NCBI GenBank assembly: GCA_936450465.1
Contig: OW388297.1
Span: forward strand, 63,051,202 to 63,115,201
From: Gibbula magus
Lineage: Eukaryota; Mollusca; Gastropoda; Trochida; Trochidae
Length of the DNA: 64,000 bases
Direction: 5' to 3'
The notes under the pieces are model-generated. The model did not search any database. It saw only the letters and a program-made list of their open reading frames with translations, and was not told the origin of the DNA. Position numbers and translations under genes: made by a program. This document shows, piece after piece, positions 1-11,994 of this stretch (positions are counted from its first letter, which is position 1; each line of letters opens with the position of its first letter).

Positions 1-689
1 GAAATGTAACACAATTTGGTGAAATTTTGGCGACTTTTTTTACTGAGTCTAAGTCAGAGCTAGAATGAATGAAGCTATTTCTGTGTTGTCATTTGTTGAC
101 TTTATCATTTTCTTTTTCATGTAACTTTCATCAAAAGCTGCTTCTGTGTTGTTGTTGATTTTACTATTTTATATTTTCACTGGTTATTTTTTGGAAAAAG
201 TTAAATTTTATTTCCTTTCAGCCACAAACTGCTGTTTATCCCTCACTGTGTTTACAGGGATGTGCTTCCATGTACTTGTTGTTTCTCAAATGAATCATGG
301 TGAATTATTCTTACTCCTACTTTTCCAAAACCATCCATTTTACATGAAGAGAGTTGTCCTACCTTTTTCACAAACACTTTAATCTTATATAGCAATTACA
401 TTTCATAGCTTATACAGACACCTCTCTCTGTAAGTAAAATCCAAATTTCAAACTTTAACGGTCGGGGGTATTAGTGAGCCACGCTCACGTTTTGCTTGTT
501 TGATTGATGTGTTTGTGATTATGTTTTCAACTTCACAACAAAAACTCATGAGCTACAGACACATACATTGTACAATGGTCAGTAAAATCACCTTTCGAAT
601 TTTAAAAATGTCACACTTAACCCAAACACCTTCCCATACACAGTATATGATTTACAAGCAGTTTTAGATACTGCGGTTTCAATTTTAGC

Positions 690-840
690 TCATCATGCCT
701 GAAAGGCCCGATCGGTTTATGGCAATACATGGCGTCCGGCGTCTGTCCGTCAATCCGTCCGTCGATCCGTCCTTCATGAACCACTGGATGTAGAGAACCA
801 ATATGTTGTGCACAGTGGCCACGGCCTTAAACATATTTCC
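690..840. repeat. GTCCGTC-rich dispersed repeat fragment
   Basis: GGCGTCCGGCGTCTGTCCGTC followed by TCCGTCC tracts, then an A/T-rich flank. Resembles common bivalve repeats (recollection, not a search). Confidence 0.5.
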
Positions 841-941
841 TTCCCTCCTCCAGACTGAAAGGATAAAAAACTGATTTTTGTAGAGACTTCCAAGGTAATG
901 GGGATTGTAAATTGTAGATTTAGTAACCCTTAGGCCTCAAA

Positions 942-1306
942 TACCGGGACCGTAGCACGTATTTTTGCTGAAATAAGCTGATGAAATGTATTTGAAAAAT
1001 AATGTCACTAATAGTTAACCACCCTTCTTTCTTCGGAAAATCGAGTTTAAAAATGAGTGTACATGGTTCCGTTAAGCCATGGGAATCGGTTTTGTCATTC
1101 GAAATAATAAATTGTGTTCACAATAAAATGGCCCCCATGCAATTGTTGCTTTATACACAACATCGTTATTACCACTACGGATAATTGTTTGTTTTTTTAA
1201 AGATGTTTTACCCTCTAAAGTAAATATAAATGACATAAAATATCATTATAAATGGAAAATTTGAAAAAAATAAAATTTGAAAAAAAACGTGCTACTGCCC
1301 CTTTAA
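942..1306 (-). mobile_element. MITE-like element family B, copy 1
   Basis: Right end CGTGCTACTGCCCCTTTAA intact; left end partly decayed (CCGTAGCACGTATTTTTGC). The inside matches the copy at 45858 in reverse, including the complement of CATTTTATTGTGAACACAAT. The frame at 1002-1184 falls inside and is not a gene. Confidence 0.8.
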
Positions 1307-1642
1307 ACCTATTTTCATCTATTCCACATCGACAAACCCTAGAAAGCTGAAATCTTTTGTACAGCCTCCTTGGCATATAACTTGACTATATCTTTGAGAT
1401 GTCACACTGTGAGTACATCCATCGCAATGGCAATTGACATTATATTGACATGATATATTAAACTAACAAAACAAATAACTGACCGCTTTTCATTTTCCAA
1501 CTCCATCAAGGTATTGGTATCCACAATACACCAACTTTGGTTATCCTATCTTAAAGGGTTACTGAGAAAAGCTGTCCCCCTTTTCTCGGACGGAGCTCAA
1601 ATCGAAACTTCGCCTCCACTTCGTGGCGGGAGATAATACAAC

Positions 1643-1804
1643 CACAGGAACTCGATATCGTAATTTAAACGTAAGTAAAACATAGGTAAAAGAAACAACC
1701 CTACCAACTATATAACACAGAGTAAAAATATTCTATGTTATATGGGAGGTAGTTTTTTTTACCTACGTTTTACCAAGGTTATATTACGATATCGAGTTCC
1801 TGTG
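1643..1804. repeat. 162-bp foldback palindrome
   Basis: Outer arms CACAGGAACTCGATATCGTA (1643-1662) and the reverse complement at the right end (to 1804) match exactly. The inner parts, including GTAAAACATAGGTAAAA against its partner, pair imperfectly. Confidence 0.88.
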
Positions 1805-1858
1805 AAATAACCCTGTTCTCATATTATACAATTTGAATAAAATGGTAAAATGTGTAAC

Positions 1859-2308
1859 TTAAAAGGCGCTGTTACACATTTTTTGCATATTTTGTTTTTC
1901 TCAAAATTGTTATAAGTTTATACAATAATTATTATGTAAGAGGGTATATATATATACATCGAAAACAGTTATCCGTATTGAAAGAAAATGGTGCGACATA
2001 AAAGGCGACAGTGGTGTGGAACTCTTCAGTGTGAGAGGTAGATTTGTAGGTCGGATGCGAATTTGAGAATTCAGACAGCAAAATGGTTTATCAGTCTGTC
2101 ATGGTACCATATTTAAAACTCTACTTTGAGTGTTTAGGTATCGCTACATCAGTCAGATCATTTGAATTATATTTTATCTTTGAGCGACCATTTTAATGTG
2201 AACACTTTTGATTGATTCAGGGGTATAATTTAGCCATTGGTAACACTCATTTACCTTTTCGGGAGATCACTTTATTTTAGTGTGAAAAACGTGTTACATC
2301 GCCTTTAA
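1859..2308 (+). mobile_element. MITE-like element family C (relative of family B)
   Basis: About 450 bases with ends TTAAAAGGCGCTGTTACACA and GTGTTACATCGCCTTTAA, TTAA at both tips. An internal stretch, GCGACCATTTTAATGTGAAC, is shared with family B, so B and C probably have a common ancestor. Confidence 0.75.
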
Positions 2309-3044
2309 ACTTGTTTTCGCTCGTTTGGACTTAATCGTTAACTCTTTCCTACAAATAATGATACACGAGAAATCGTTTAGTATCGCTATAACGTAACGTA
2401 CATTTTATGGCATGCATAATAAAACAGTAAAACGCGATATGCTTTTATGAGATTTTTTGTGTGAATATTTACAATTTTAATTGATTGGTGAAAGTAATTA
2501 TATCTGAACAGGTTGAAGCAAGCTGCTGTTTAAATAACACGTTTATGTGCTAGACACTTGCATTCTCCTACAAGACGACACATGTGACATTTTAGTTGAA
2601 AGGTCGGGGGACAAAAACCTGCATCTCGGTATGTAAGAAGCTAAATTTAAGCCTTCAAGTGGCTGACTATTTGCAGTTGGAAATAACTGCACTTGAAAAC
2701 CTCCCTTCTACTTTGTTTATCGTAATTCTAAAAAAAAATCCGTTTTAGGGTCAAGTCGATGTCCATTAATACTGGCGATAAAGGAAAGTGAACATTAATT
2801 ACAATGTCAATTTCATAAACTTTATACAAAATAATCATTGAATTGTGAAATTTAAAATGCGTGCGGAAAAGATGCAAGATAGCGTCACGTGGTCGTGTTG
2901 ACAACTCGGTCTTTCGGCAACGGTGACCTTGGTTTAGCGCCATGATGGTTCCCCGTTTCATGACTGTTAAATTTATGAGTTTGTTTAATTGATTTCCTCC
3001 CCATAAATGGGACATGAGTTGAAAGACTTGTGGTGTTATCAATA

Positions 3045-3498
3045 CGACGCAACCATTGTGTTTGTAAGTATTTCATTTGGCTTTAATACGTGCCAACATA
3101 TCGTATGTGCTGATTTCAGTTCAAGTGATTTCACTCAACTTTCATATTCATACTCTATCGCCAAGTATATATTTTCCAATGGAATTAAGCAACATCATCA
3201 TACACGTACAGAAACCGAAACTGCTAGTTCCATTTACATGCACAGTAATTATAGGGCCTATTAAACACTATCAAATCAAATTTGTCCTTTTGGCTGTTAG
3301 AAATAAGCTACGTTTGACTTATTGACGATCGTCTATCGCGGTGCATTACCAGGTTTTCCATCAGAAATCACTACTTTATATCGTCACTATCCTAAATCGA
3401 CTCTCATTTTGGCAACAGTCAGTTCTTCTTGATAAAAGAACACCATTTATAACGTTTGGCATATGTGGCCCCCAACAACACAATGGATGCACCTTTAA
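3045..3498 (-). mobile_element. MITE-like element family A, copy 1
   Basis: Non-coding, about 450 bases, homologous throughout to the copies at 4437, 25334 and 33259. The right end ...AATGGATGCACCTTTAA is intact; the left end is decayed. Opposite orientation to copies 2 and 3. Its overlapping short frames are shadows. Confidence 0.8.
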
Positions 3499-3961
3499 GA
3501 GACTGAAATGGTTGTCCATTCCACAACATAATTTGGTAGCAGGTGAAGGTAGTATTGGAGGTAACCTTTTGGCGCTGGAAGTTGCCATGGCTACACCAAG
3601 GTACCCATGTGAGTTGAGGTCTCAATGTCCTTCTTAGAAATAGAATAAAACACAACAACTGTATTTCTAAAACTGAATTCATGAACTCTGCAGTCAGATT
3701 TGATAAAAATCCACCAACGTGTTTTCAAGATATCATGTTGAATTTCACATTGACATTCCAACCGATTCATAGACTCGCTCACCGGAAGTGCATGTTATCG
3801 GATGCCACCAATATGCTTCACTACCAAATTTTAACAAAATCCATCGAAGGACCCTACCCGTGACCTTGAACAGTACTTTGACAAGCTCTAAAACATTTTA
3901 GCAATAACTTTGAACAAAATACATGTTTATCAAGTTATTGAACACTTGTTAATGGCATGTC

Positions 3962-4198
3962 AGATCTGGGCTCTGTTCCATAACAGCGAGCTCTTATAAT
4001 CGCTCATTGATTGCTCAAAGTAGCGCTCAAGTAGCGCTCATTCTCTCCTGAACGACACGGTGGAAAACCTCAAAGTTCGCTCGCTTTGCTACGTAGCGCT
4101 ACATTGAGCAATCGCGTTCAAAAGAGGTTTAAATGTAATCGCTAATTGAGCGTTTACTTTGAAACCTCTCTTGAACACGGCCCAGATGTGACCGTAGC
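3962..4198. mobile_element. TIR element GGGCCGTGTTC family, copy 1
   Basis: About 237 bases. Ends AGATCTGGG... and ...GAACACGGCCCAGAT are inverted. The inside repeats GTAGCGCT and GCGATTGCTCAAT motifs in both orientations, so most of the element can fold on itself. Homologous to 5964-6194. Confidence 0.82.
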
Positions 4199-4372
4199 AC
4201 TCTCTAAATGGTTTATGAGGGTTACATAATTTATGAATATTAATCCATAGCTCTGAAAAGGATAAAGATGGTCACGCCGACCACGCCATATTTGAGAAAG
4301 CAACACAATCAAAATGATCAAACCTCTAGAATTGACCCTATCAGGCTGTCAACTTTTAGCTTTGCACTAAAC

Positions 4373-4420
4373 CTACCTTAGTGACTACCTTAATGACTAC
4401 CTTAGTGACTGCCTTAGTAT
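4373..4420. repeat. 12-bp tandem repeat, 4 copies
   Basis: Units of the form CTACCTTAGTGA, with one a/g change in the second and a diverged fourth unit. It lies just before a TTAA-ended MITE. Confidence 0.85.
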
Positions 4421-4436
4421 TTCACGCAAGAGAACC

Positions 4437-4923
4437 TTAAAGGTACATCCATTGTGTTGTTGGGGCTCACATATTGCAAACGTTATAAATGGTATTACTT
4501 TATCGAGTAGTACCGGCTGTTACCGGAAACTACAATTTTGATGATAATGGACTTAGCATATTGACGAAATGAAAGTAAAAGTACTGATTTCTGATCGAAA
4601 ACCGGACAATGCACAACGTGTGGCGCGCGTCAATGAGTCAAACGTAGTTTTGGAATGATTCTTATCTATAACAGCAAAAAAGACACATTTAAGTTGATAG
4701 TGTTTAAAAGGTCACATAACTACTGTGCATGTAAATGGTTTCTGCACATGCATAATGATGTTACTCAATTTTAATTGGAAACTAGTAATTATGATATATT
4801 TGGCGATTGGGGATAAATATGCAAGCTGAGTGAATTTATTTGTATTGTAGACAGTACATGTGGTGAGTTGGAACGTATTAAAGCCAAATAAAATTTTATG
4901 AAACACAATGGATGCACCTTTAA
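4437..4923 (+). mobile_element. MITE-like element family A, copy 2
   Basis: About 487 bases with terminal inverted repeats: left TTAAAGGTACATCCATTGTG, right its complement with one change (CACAATGGATGCACCTTTAA). TTAA stands at both tips, as for a TTAA-targeting (piggyBac-type) element. No transposase frame. The inner part holds GTGGCGCGCGTCAATGAGTC, shared with the other copies. Confidence 0.88.
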
Positions 4924-5963
4924 TGGCTGAACTTGGAACAGTACATCTGCTTCAAACAGATCTTTCCCAAACTTTGGGATTTCTCTCGATAATTTTGAAA
5001 CTCAATTTGTTCAATTCTTAAGGAAAAGACAAATAAATAAAATTATTACATTTATTCTTAAATTCATATCAATCTTGACTAGGTAAGATTTATACGAGAC
5101 AGACCAACACGGCCAGTTGCTATATCACCAAATGAAACTCCCCTTGCGTCAAGCGAGTGCATCGATAACTCCACGTTATCTCCACCGCTCGTCTCCCCAG
5201 TCTTACTTACTATCGGTGGAGATATTTAAACCAGACAGCAACTGTCCTAACGACGAGACACTCGCCAGGTCACGCTGACATAGGAACATTTAGTTCCTGT
5301 ACCGAGACATCGCTGGAGAAATAAATTGCCTTATCAGATAGTTGTCCACATGAGGAAAGTATTTATTTCTTCATGGGGTAAGAAAAGGCGATATAATAAT
5401 CAATAATGCTGTCGTTATTTCCGAAAGTGTGAGTCTAGGTCATTTTCCAATCAGAAAGTTACGAAATTTATGATTACGAATTTGCTCGATCTAAATCCCG
5501 TCTCATCTCGCCGAGCACCTTGTCCCGAAGGGAGCGATCCGTCTGACCGGTGTTTGGTCAAACTGCGCCTTGTAAATCAATGACCGTCTATAAACTTGCT
5601 GAGTCATGATGCCAAATAATTCTGGGGTTCTGTAATGATCTGGATATCCGACCTGGCAGCAAGTCGATATATCATTCAGGTCCCGCAGCAGACAATGAAA
5701 GAGAGTGCCTTGTTGACGTACGTGATTCAAACTAATCACTGATTCGTAAAAGAACTTAAATTTACATTGAGATCACATATGGGTAAATTTGAAAAAATGA
5801 AAGAAAAAAAATATCAATAATGTGATGCATTCACAATTTCCCGTCAGATTTAAGTTTATCATGTGAGGATGCATAAAATTACGAATTCTCATTTATTTAG
5901 AGGACCTTCAAGATACCTTCTTGAGTGAAGGGTAGTAACGGTAAGGCAGAACAAGTTATTTAA

Positions 5964-6194
5964 ACATCTGGGCCGTGTCCATAACAGTGAGCGCTTAAAA
6001 ATCGCTTACTGATTGCTCAATGTAGCTCAAGTAGCGCTCAAGTAGCGTTAATTCTCTCCTGAACGACATGGTGAAAAACCTCAAAGTTCGCTCGCTTTGC
6101 TACGTAGCGCTACATTGAGCAATCGCGTTCAAGAGAGGTTTTAAAGTAATCACTAATTGAGCAATTACTTTGAAACCTCTCTTGAACACGGCCC
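5964..6194. mobile_element. TIR element GGGCCGTGTTC family, copy 2
   Basis: About 231 bases, same orientation as and over most of its length nearly identical to the copy at 3962. Left end ACATCTGGGCCGTGTCC, right end GAACACGGCCC. Non-coding. Confidence 0.82.
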
Positions 6195-6725
6195 TGCTCT
6201 TTAGTGATTTATTCATTTTTCTGGTTAACTTTTGCACTGCATGTCACGGTTTTAGTATCGGGCGTTTTGAATTTACAGCCATGACCAATGACGGTAAGGG
6301 CAGGGGGCAGCTGCCCTCCTAGAAAAAAATCTTTCATAACCTTAATCCAATCCAATTACAATGTGTCACTTAAAACGTTTTTTCTTCTTAAATCCCTCAG
6401 TTGTTTACGCTCCCTTGATAGTGAGAACAAAACTAAAATGACCATGGCTCATGTTAAAGCAATACATTTAAATACAGATTCAAGCAGCATTATTTGACAT
6501 AATAATATTTTGGAACGGGCATTTTAAATTGACTGAAGTTGCACAGATGTGTCAGTCTCCCAGGTGTGATACTTTCTGATAAAACTTGTCCCATACAACT
6601 GTACACAGTTTGGTTGATGTACACTAAACGTTTCATGAGAATATTGACAGCTACAATGATTGGTGGCGGCGATCCAGCCGTCACAGAGGGACTGCTTTTA
6701 GATCAGATCAGAAGACTTGTTTTGG

Positions 6726-9700
6726 CTTCAGATATCAGAGTGACTAGCCTCACTGTACTCTAGATTCAGATATCAGAGGGATTACTCTGACTTCAGATAT
6801 CAGAAGGATTACTCTAGATTCAGATATCAGAGGGATTATTCTAGATTCATATATCAGAGGGATTATTCTAGATTCAGATACCAGAGGGATTACTCTAGAT
6901 TCATATATCAGAGGGATTATTCTAGATTCAGATACCAGAGGGATTACTCTAGATTCAGATATCAGAGGGATTATTCTAGATTCATATATCAGAGGGATTA
7001 TTCTAGATTCAGATATCAGAAGGATTATTCTAGATTCAGATATCAGAGGGATTACTCTAGATTCAGATACCAGAGGGATTATTCTAGATTCAGAAACCAG
7101 AGGGATTATTCTAGATTCAGATATCAGAGGGATTACGCTTGATTCAGATACCAGAGGGATTATTCTAGATTCAGATACCAGAGGGATTACTCTAGATTCA
7201 GATGTCAGAGGGATAACACTAGATTAAGATATAAGAGGGACTATTCTAGATTCAGATACCAGAGGGATTACACTAGATTCAGATATCAGAGGGATTATTC
7301 TAGATTCAGATATGAGAGGGATTACACTAGATTCAGATATCAGAGGGACTACTTTTGATTCAGATTCCAGAGGGATTACCCTAGATTCAGATATCAGAGG
7401 GATTATTCTAGATTCAGATACCAAAGGGATTATTCTAGATTCAGATACCAGAGGGATAACACTAGATTCAGATATAAGAGGGATTATTCTAGATTCAGAT
7501 ATCAGAGGGATTACACTAGATTCAGATATCAGAGGGATAACACTAGATTCAGATATCAGAGGGATTATTCTAGATTCAGATATCAGAGGGATTATTCTAG
7601 ATTCAGATACCAGAGGGATAACACTAGATTCAGATATCAGAGGGATTATTCTAGATTCAGATACCAGAGGGATAACACTAGATTCAGATACCAGAGGGAT
7701 AACACTAGATTCAGATATCAGAGGGATTACACTAGATTCAGATATCAGAGGGATTATTCTAGATTCAGATATCAGAGGGATTATTCTAGATTCAGATATC
7801 AGAGGGATTATTCTAGATTCAGATATCACAGGGATTACACTAGATACATATATCAGAGGGATTATTCTAGATTCAGATATGAGAGGGATTACACTAGATT
7901 CATATATCAGAGGGATTACTCAAGATTCAGACATCAGAGGGATAATTCTAGATTCAGATACCAGAGAGATTACACTAGCTTCAGATATAAGAGGGATTAT
8001 TCTAGATTCAGATACCAGAGGGATTATTCTAGATTCAGATACCAGAGGGATTATTCTAGATTCAGATATCAGAGGGATTACACTAGATTCAGATACCAGA
8101 GGGATTACACTAGATTCAGATACCAGAGGGATTACACTAGATTCAGATATCAGAGGGATTACACTAGATTCAGATATCAGAGGGATTACACTAGATTCAT
8201 ATATTAGAGATATTATTCTAGACTCAGATACCAGAGGGATTATTCTAGATTCAGATATCAGAGGGATTACACTAGATTCAGATATCAGAGGGATTATTCT
8301 AGATTCAGATACCAGAGGGATTACTCTAGATTCAGATATCAGAGGGATTACACTAGATTCAGATATCAGAGGGATTACACTAGATTCAGATACCAGAGGG
8401 ATTATTCTAGATTCAGATATCAGAGGGATTACACTAGATTCAGATATCAGAGGGATAACACTTGATTCAGATACCAGAGGGATTATTCTAGATTCAGATA
8501 CCAGAGGGATTATTCTAAATTCAGATATCAGAGGGATTACGCTAGATTCAGATACCAGAGGGATTATTCTAGATTCAGATACCTGAGGGATTATTCTAGA
8601 TTCAGATGTCAGAGGGATTACCCTAGATTCAGATATCAGAGGGATTATTCTAGATTTAGATACCAGAGGGATTACACTAGATTCAGATATCAGAGGGATT
8701 ATTCTAGATTCAGATACCAGAGGGATTATTCTAGATTCAGATATCAAAGGGATTACACTAGATTCAGATATAAGAGGGATTATTCTAGATTCAGATACCA
8801 GAGGGATTATTCTAGATTCAGATACCAGAGGGATTACACTATATTCAGATATCAGAGGGATTATTCTAGATTCAGATATCAGAGGGATTATTCTAGATTC
8901 AGATATCAGAGGGATTATTCTAGATTCAGATATCAGAGGGATTATTCTAGATTCAGATATCAGAGGGATTATTCTAGATTCAGATACCAGAGGGATTACA
9001 CTAGATTCAGATATCAGAGGGATTATTCTAGATTCAGATATCAGAGGGATTACACTAGATTCAGATACCAGAGGGATTACACTAGATTCAGATATCAGAG
9101 GGATTATTCTAGATTCAGATATCAGAGGGATTACACTAGATTCAGATATCAGAGGGATTACACTAGATTCAGATACCAGAGGGACTACTCTTGATTCAGA
9201 TACCAGAGGGATTATTCTAGATTCAGATATCAGAGGCATTATTCTAGATTCAGATACAAGAGGGATTATTCTAGATTCAAATATCAGAGGGATTACACTA
9301 GATTCAGATATCAGAGGGATTATTCTAGATTCAGATACCAGAGGGATTACTCTAGATTCAGATATCAGAGGGATTACACTAGATTCAGATACCAGAGGGA
9401 TTACACTAGATTCAGATATCAGAGGGATTATTCTAGATTGAGATATCAGAGGGATTACACTAGATTCAGATATCAGAGGGATTATTCTAGATTCAGATAT
9501 CAGAGGGATTATTCTAGATTCAGATATCAGAGGGATTATTCTAGATTCAGATATCAGAGGGATTATTCTAGATTCAGATATCAGAGAGATTACACTAGAT
9601 TCAGATATCAGAGGGATTATTCTTGAATCAGATATCAGAGGGATTATTCTAGATTCAGATACCAGAGGGATTATTCTAGATTCAGATGTCAGAGGGATTA

Positions 9701-10698
9701 TTCTTGAATCAGATATCAGAGGGATTATTCTAGATTCAGATTCCAGAGGGATTATTCTAGATTCAGATATCAGAGGGATAATCTAGATTCAGATATAAGA
9801 GGGATTATTCTAGATTCAGATATCAGAGGGATAATCTAGATTCAGATATCAGAGGGATTATTCTAGATTCAGATACCAGAGGGATTATTCTAGATTCAAA
9901 TATCAGAGGGATTACACTAGATTCAGATACCAGAGGGATTATTCTAGATTCAGATATCAGAGGGATTACTCTAGATTCAGATGTCAGAGGGATTATTCTA
10001 GATTCAGATACCAGAGGGATTACTCTAGATTCAGATATCAGAGGGATTACACTAGATTCAGATACCAGAGGGATTACTCTAGATTCAGATATCAGAGGGA
10101 TTACACTAGATTCAGATATCAGAGGGATTACACTAGATTCAGATATCAGAGGGATAACACTAGATTCAGATACCAGATGGATTACACTAGATTCAGATAT
10201 CAGAGGGATTATTCTAGATTAAGATATCAGAGGGATAATCTAGATTCAGATATCAGAGGGATTACACTAGATTCAGATATCAGAGGGATTACACTAGATT
10301 AAGATACCAGAGGGATTACACTAGATTCAGATATCAGAGGGATTATTCTAGATTCAGATATCAGAGGGATAACACTAGATTCAGATATCAGAGGGATTAT
10401 TCTAGATTCAGATATCAGAGAGATTATTCTAGATTCAGATATCACAGGGATTACACGAGATACATATATCAGAGGGATTATTCTAGATTCAGATATCAGA
10501 GGGATTACACTAGATTCAGATATCAGAAGGAGTATTCTTGATTCAGATACCAGAGGGATTACACTAGATTCAGATACCAGAGGGATTATTCTAGATTCAG
10601 ATATCAGAGGGATTGTTCTAGATTCAGATATCAGAGGGATTACGCTAGATTCAGATACCAGAGGGATTATTCTAGATTCAGATACCAGAGGGATTACA
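6726..10698. repeat. 27-bp minisatellite, about 147 copies
   Basis: Tandem copies of a 27-base unit starting GATTCAGATATCAGAGGG and closing ATTATTCTA, so that unit joins create TCTAGA and each unit holds GATATC. Copies differ mainly at a few two-state sites: GATATC or GATACC, and TATTC, TACAC or AACAC. Since 27 is a multiple of three, frames stay open for hundreds of codons on both strands: plus 7312-8586 reads as a nonapeptide DSDIRGIIL-type repeat, and minus 7920-9239 as SESRIIPLI-type. Units shortened to 26 bases near 9.78, 9.83 and 10.23 kb break the frames. There is no start context, splice structure or known fold, so I treat it as satellite DNA. Edges are degenerate, with a decayed trace to about 10770. 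Confidence 0.97.
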
Positions 10699-10779
10699 CG
10701 GATAATATCAGACGTTATATTTTGGTCCGAGGTAAGCTAGATTTAGATTTAGAGAGATTGTTCTGGATTCTGGTAGCAA

Positions 10780-11094
10780 TGGCTCCCGTTTGAGATATCA
10801 GAAGCATCTGTAGTTTGTTCAATATAACTCAAGACGTCATATTTAATGTCATCCACAAGAAATTTCAGTTCCTGAAAAACATACGTTTGAAGAAAACGTC
10901 GTTTTCGAATCTCCTTAACATGAAGAGACGATTAAAATATCTTTTGTGACGCCCTACAGTAAAAACGAGAAAACAAATGTCCGTCTAAGAAGGTTATTTG
11001 CGTCGACACCATCGTTTATCAATTAAATTTCCATATTTAAAGCATTTTAAAGTTACAACATTCAGAGGTTTCAACATCAGCACCTACCCTACCA
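10780..11094. other. non-coding, no feature seen
   Basis: AT-rich sequence between the 27-bp minisatellite and the long inverted repeat. I see no gene, RNA or site in it. Confidence 0.5.
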
Positions 11095-11468
11095 TCCTCG
11101 GTTACCCATGATTTTATATATGCTCCGTTACTCTCCACTATATCACCCATGGGAAATTTCATCAGAGAAATCTGTACTCAAATTACCCGCCCGTGGCCGG
11201 CGTGAGCCAATCAAACCGCTACGCAGCTTGGACCTGCGAGCCAATGACAATTCATATCACGCACGCGAGGTCATTTTGTTAGCCATCCGTCACCGGTTAT
11301 CTCCCTTGACCATTTCCGTCTTATCGTATTGAGTATTTTCTTTAGTTACTGACTTCGTAACACCGGCCAAGGGCGGGTAATTTGAGTACAGATTTCTCTG
11401 ATGAAATTTCCCATGGGTGATATAGTGGAGAGTAACGGAGCATATATAAAATCATGGGTAACCGAGGA
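11095..11468. repeat. long inverted repeat, two 106-bp arms with one mismatch
   Basis: The left arm 11095-11200 and right arm 11363-11468 are reverse complements with a single difference (CCCGTGG against CCAAGGG on the other arm). The spacer is 162 bases. This near-perfect pairing would form a long hairpin in single-stranded DNA or RNA. Open frames on either strand here are by-products. Probably a young foldback transposon remnant; the spacer contains no recognised domain. Confidence 0.93.
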
Positions 11469-11674
11469 TGCTACCCTACCTGATCTACATTCATCTTCAA
11501 TAGAAACAGTGTAAAATGGAAATTCCGCTGCTGTAGAAAGTAGATTTTGCATTCGTTTTATAGGATCGTGATTATGAAAAGGTACACGTGATTTTGTGTT
11601 CAAGTACACTCGGGTTACAAGTGAATCATTTCTTCTAGTTACAAACGACCAAAAAAAAAGTTTTATGTGTTTTC

Positions 11675-11994
11675 ATCGAAACATGTTATTTGATTTTGTG
11701 AAAACAATTATAATATATAAAGAAGATCATTTCAGAGACAAATACCGAAAGTAGTTCATTTGTGTTATTACACCAGACATATTTGAAGAACATATGCTAA
11801 TTAGCAAGACTCTTTAGTCAAATGCTAAGATGTTTGAAGTCACTGGTCGATATATCCGCTGAAAGATGAGTTTTCATTGGTTAAGAAGCAGGTATGAGCA
11901 GTTGCAAGGTTCCCCCCTTTCCCCGCTAGGGAATTTGGCTGGATCCGTGAAACCCAGCCCCGATAGAACAGAGGTTAGGATCGGAAATCTGAAG
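11675..11994 (+). mobile_element. TIR element CCCTTCAGATTT family, copy 3, left end lost
   Basis: Internal GATTTTGTGAAAACAA and CAGAGACAAATACCGAAA as in copy 2. Right end GTTAGGATCGGAAATCTGAA present. 3' of hh. Confidence 0.7.

Noticed and set aside
7312..8586. 424-codon plus-strand frame of nonapeptide repeats as a gene
   Set aside because: It is wholly inside the 27-bp minisatellite, an equally long frame exists on the opposite strand, and it has no unique sequence, signal peptide or splice context.
7920..9239. 439-codon minus-strand frame (SESRIIPLI repeats) as a gene
   Set aside because: Same array; openness follows from a stop-free unit whose length is divisible by three.
6726..10698. 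CRISPR array
   Set aside because: Units are contiguous with no unique spacers, and the genome is eukaryotic.
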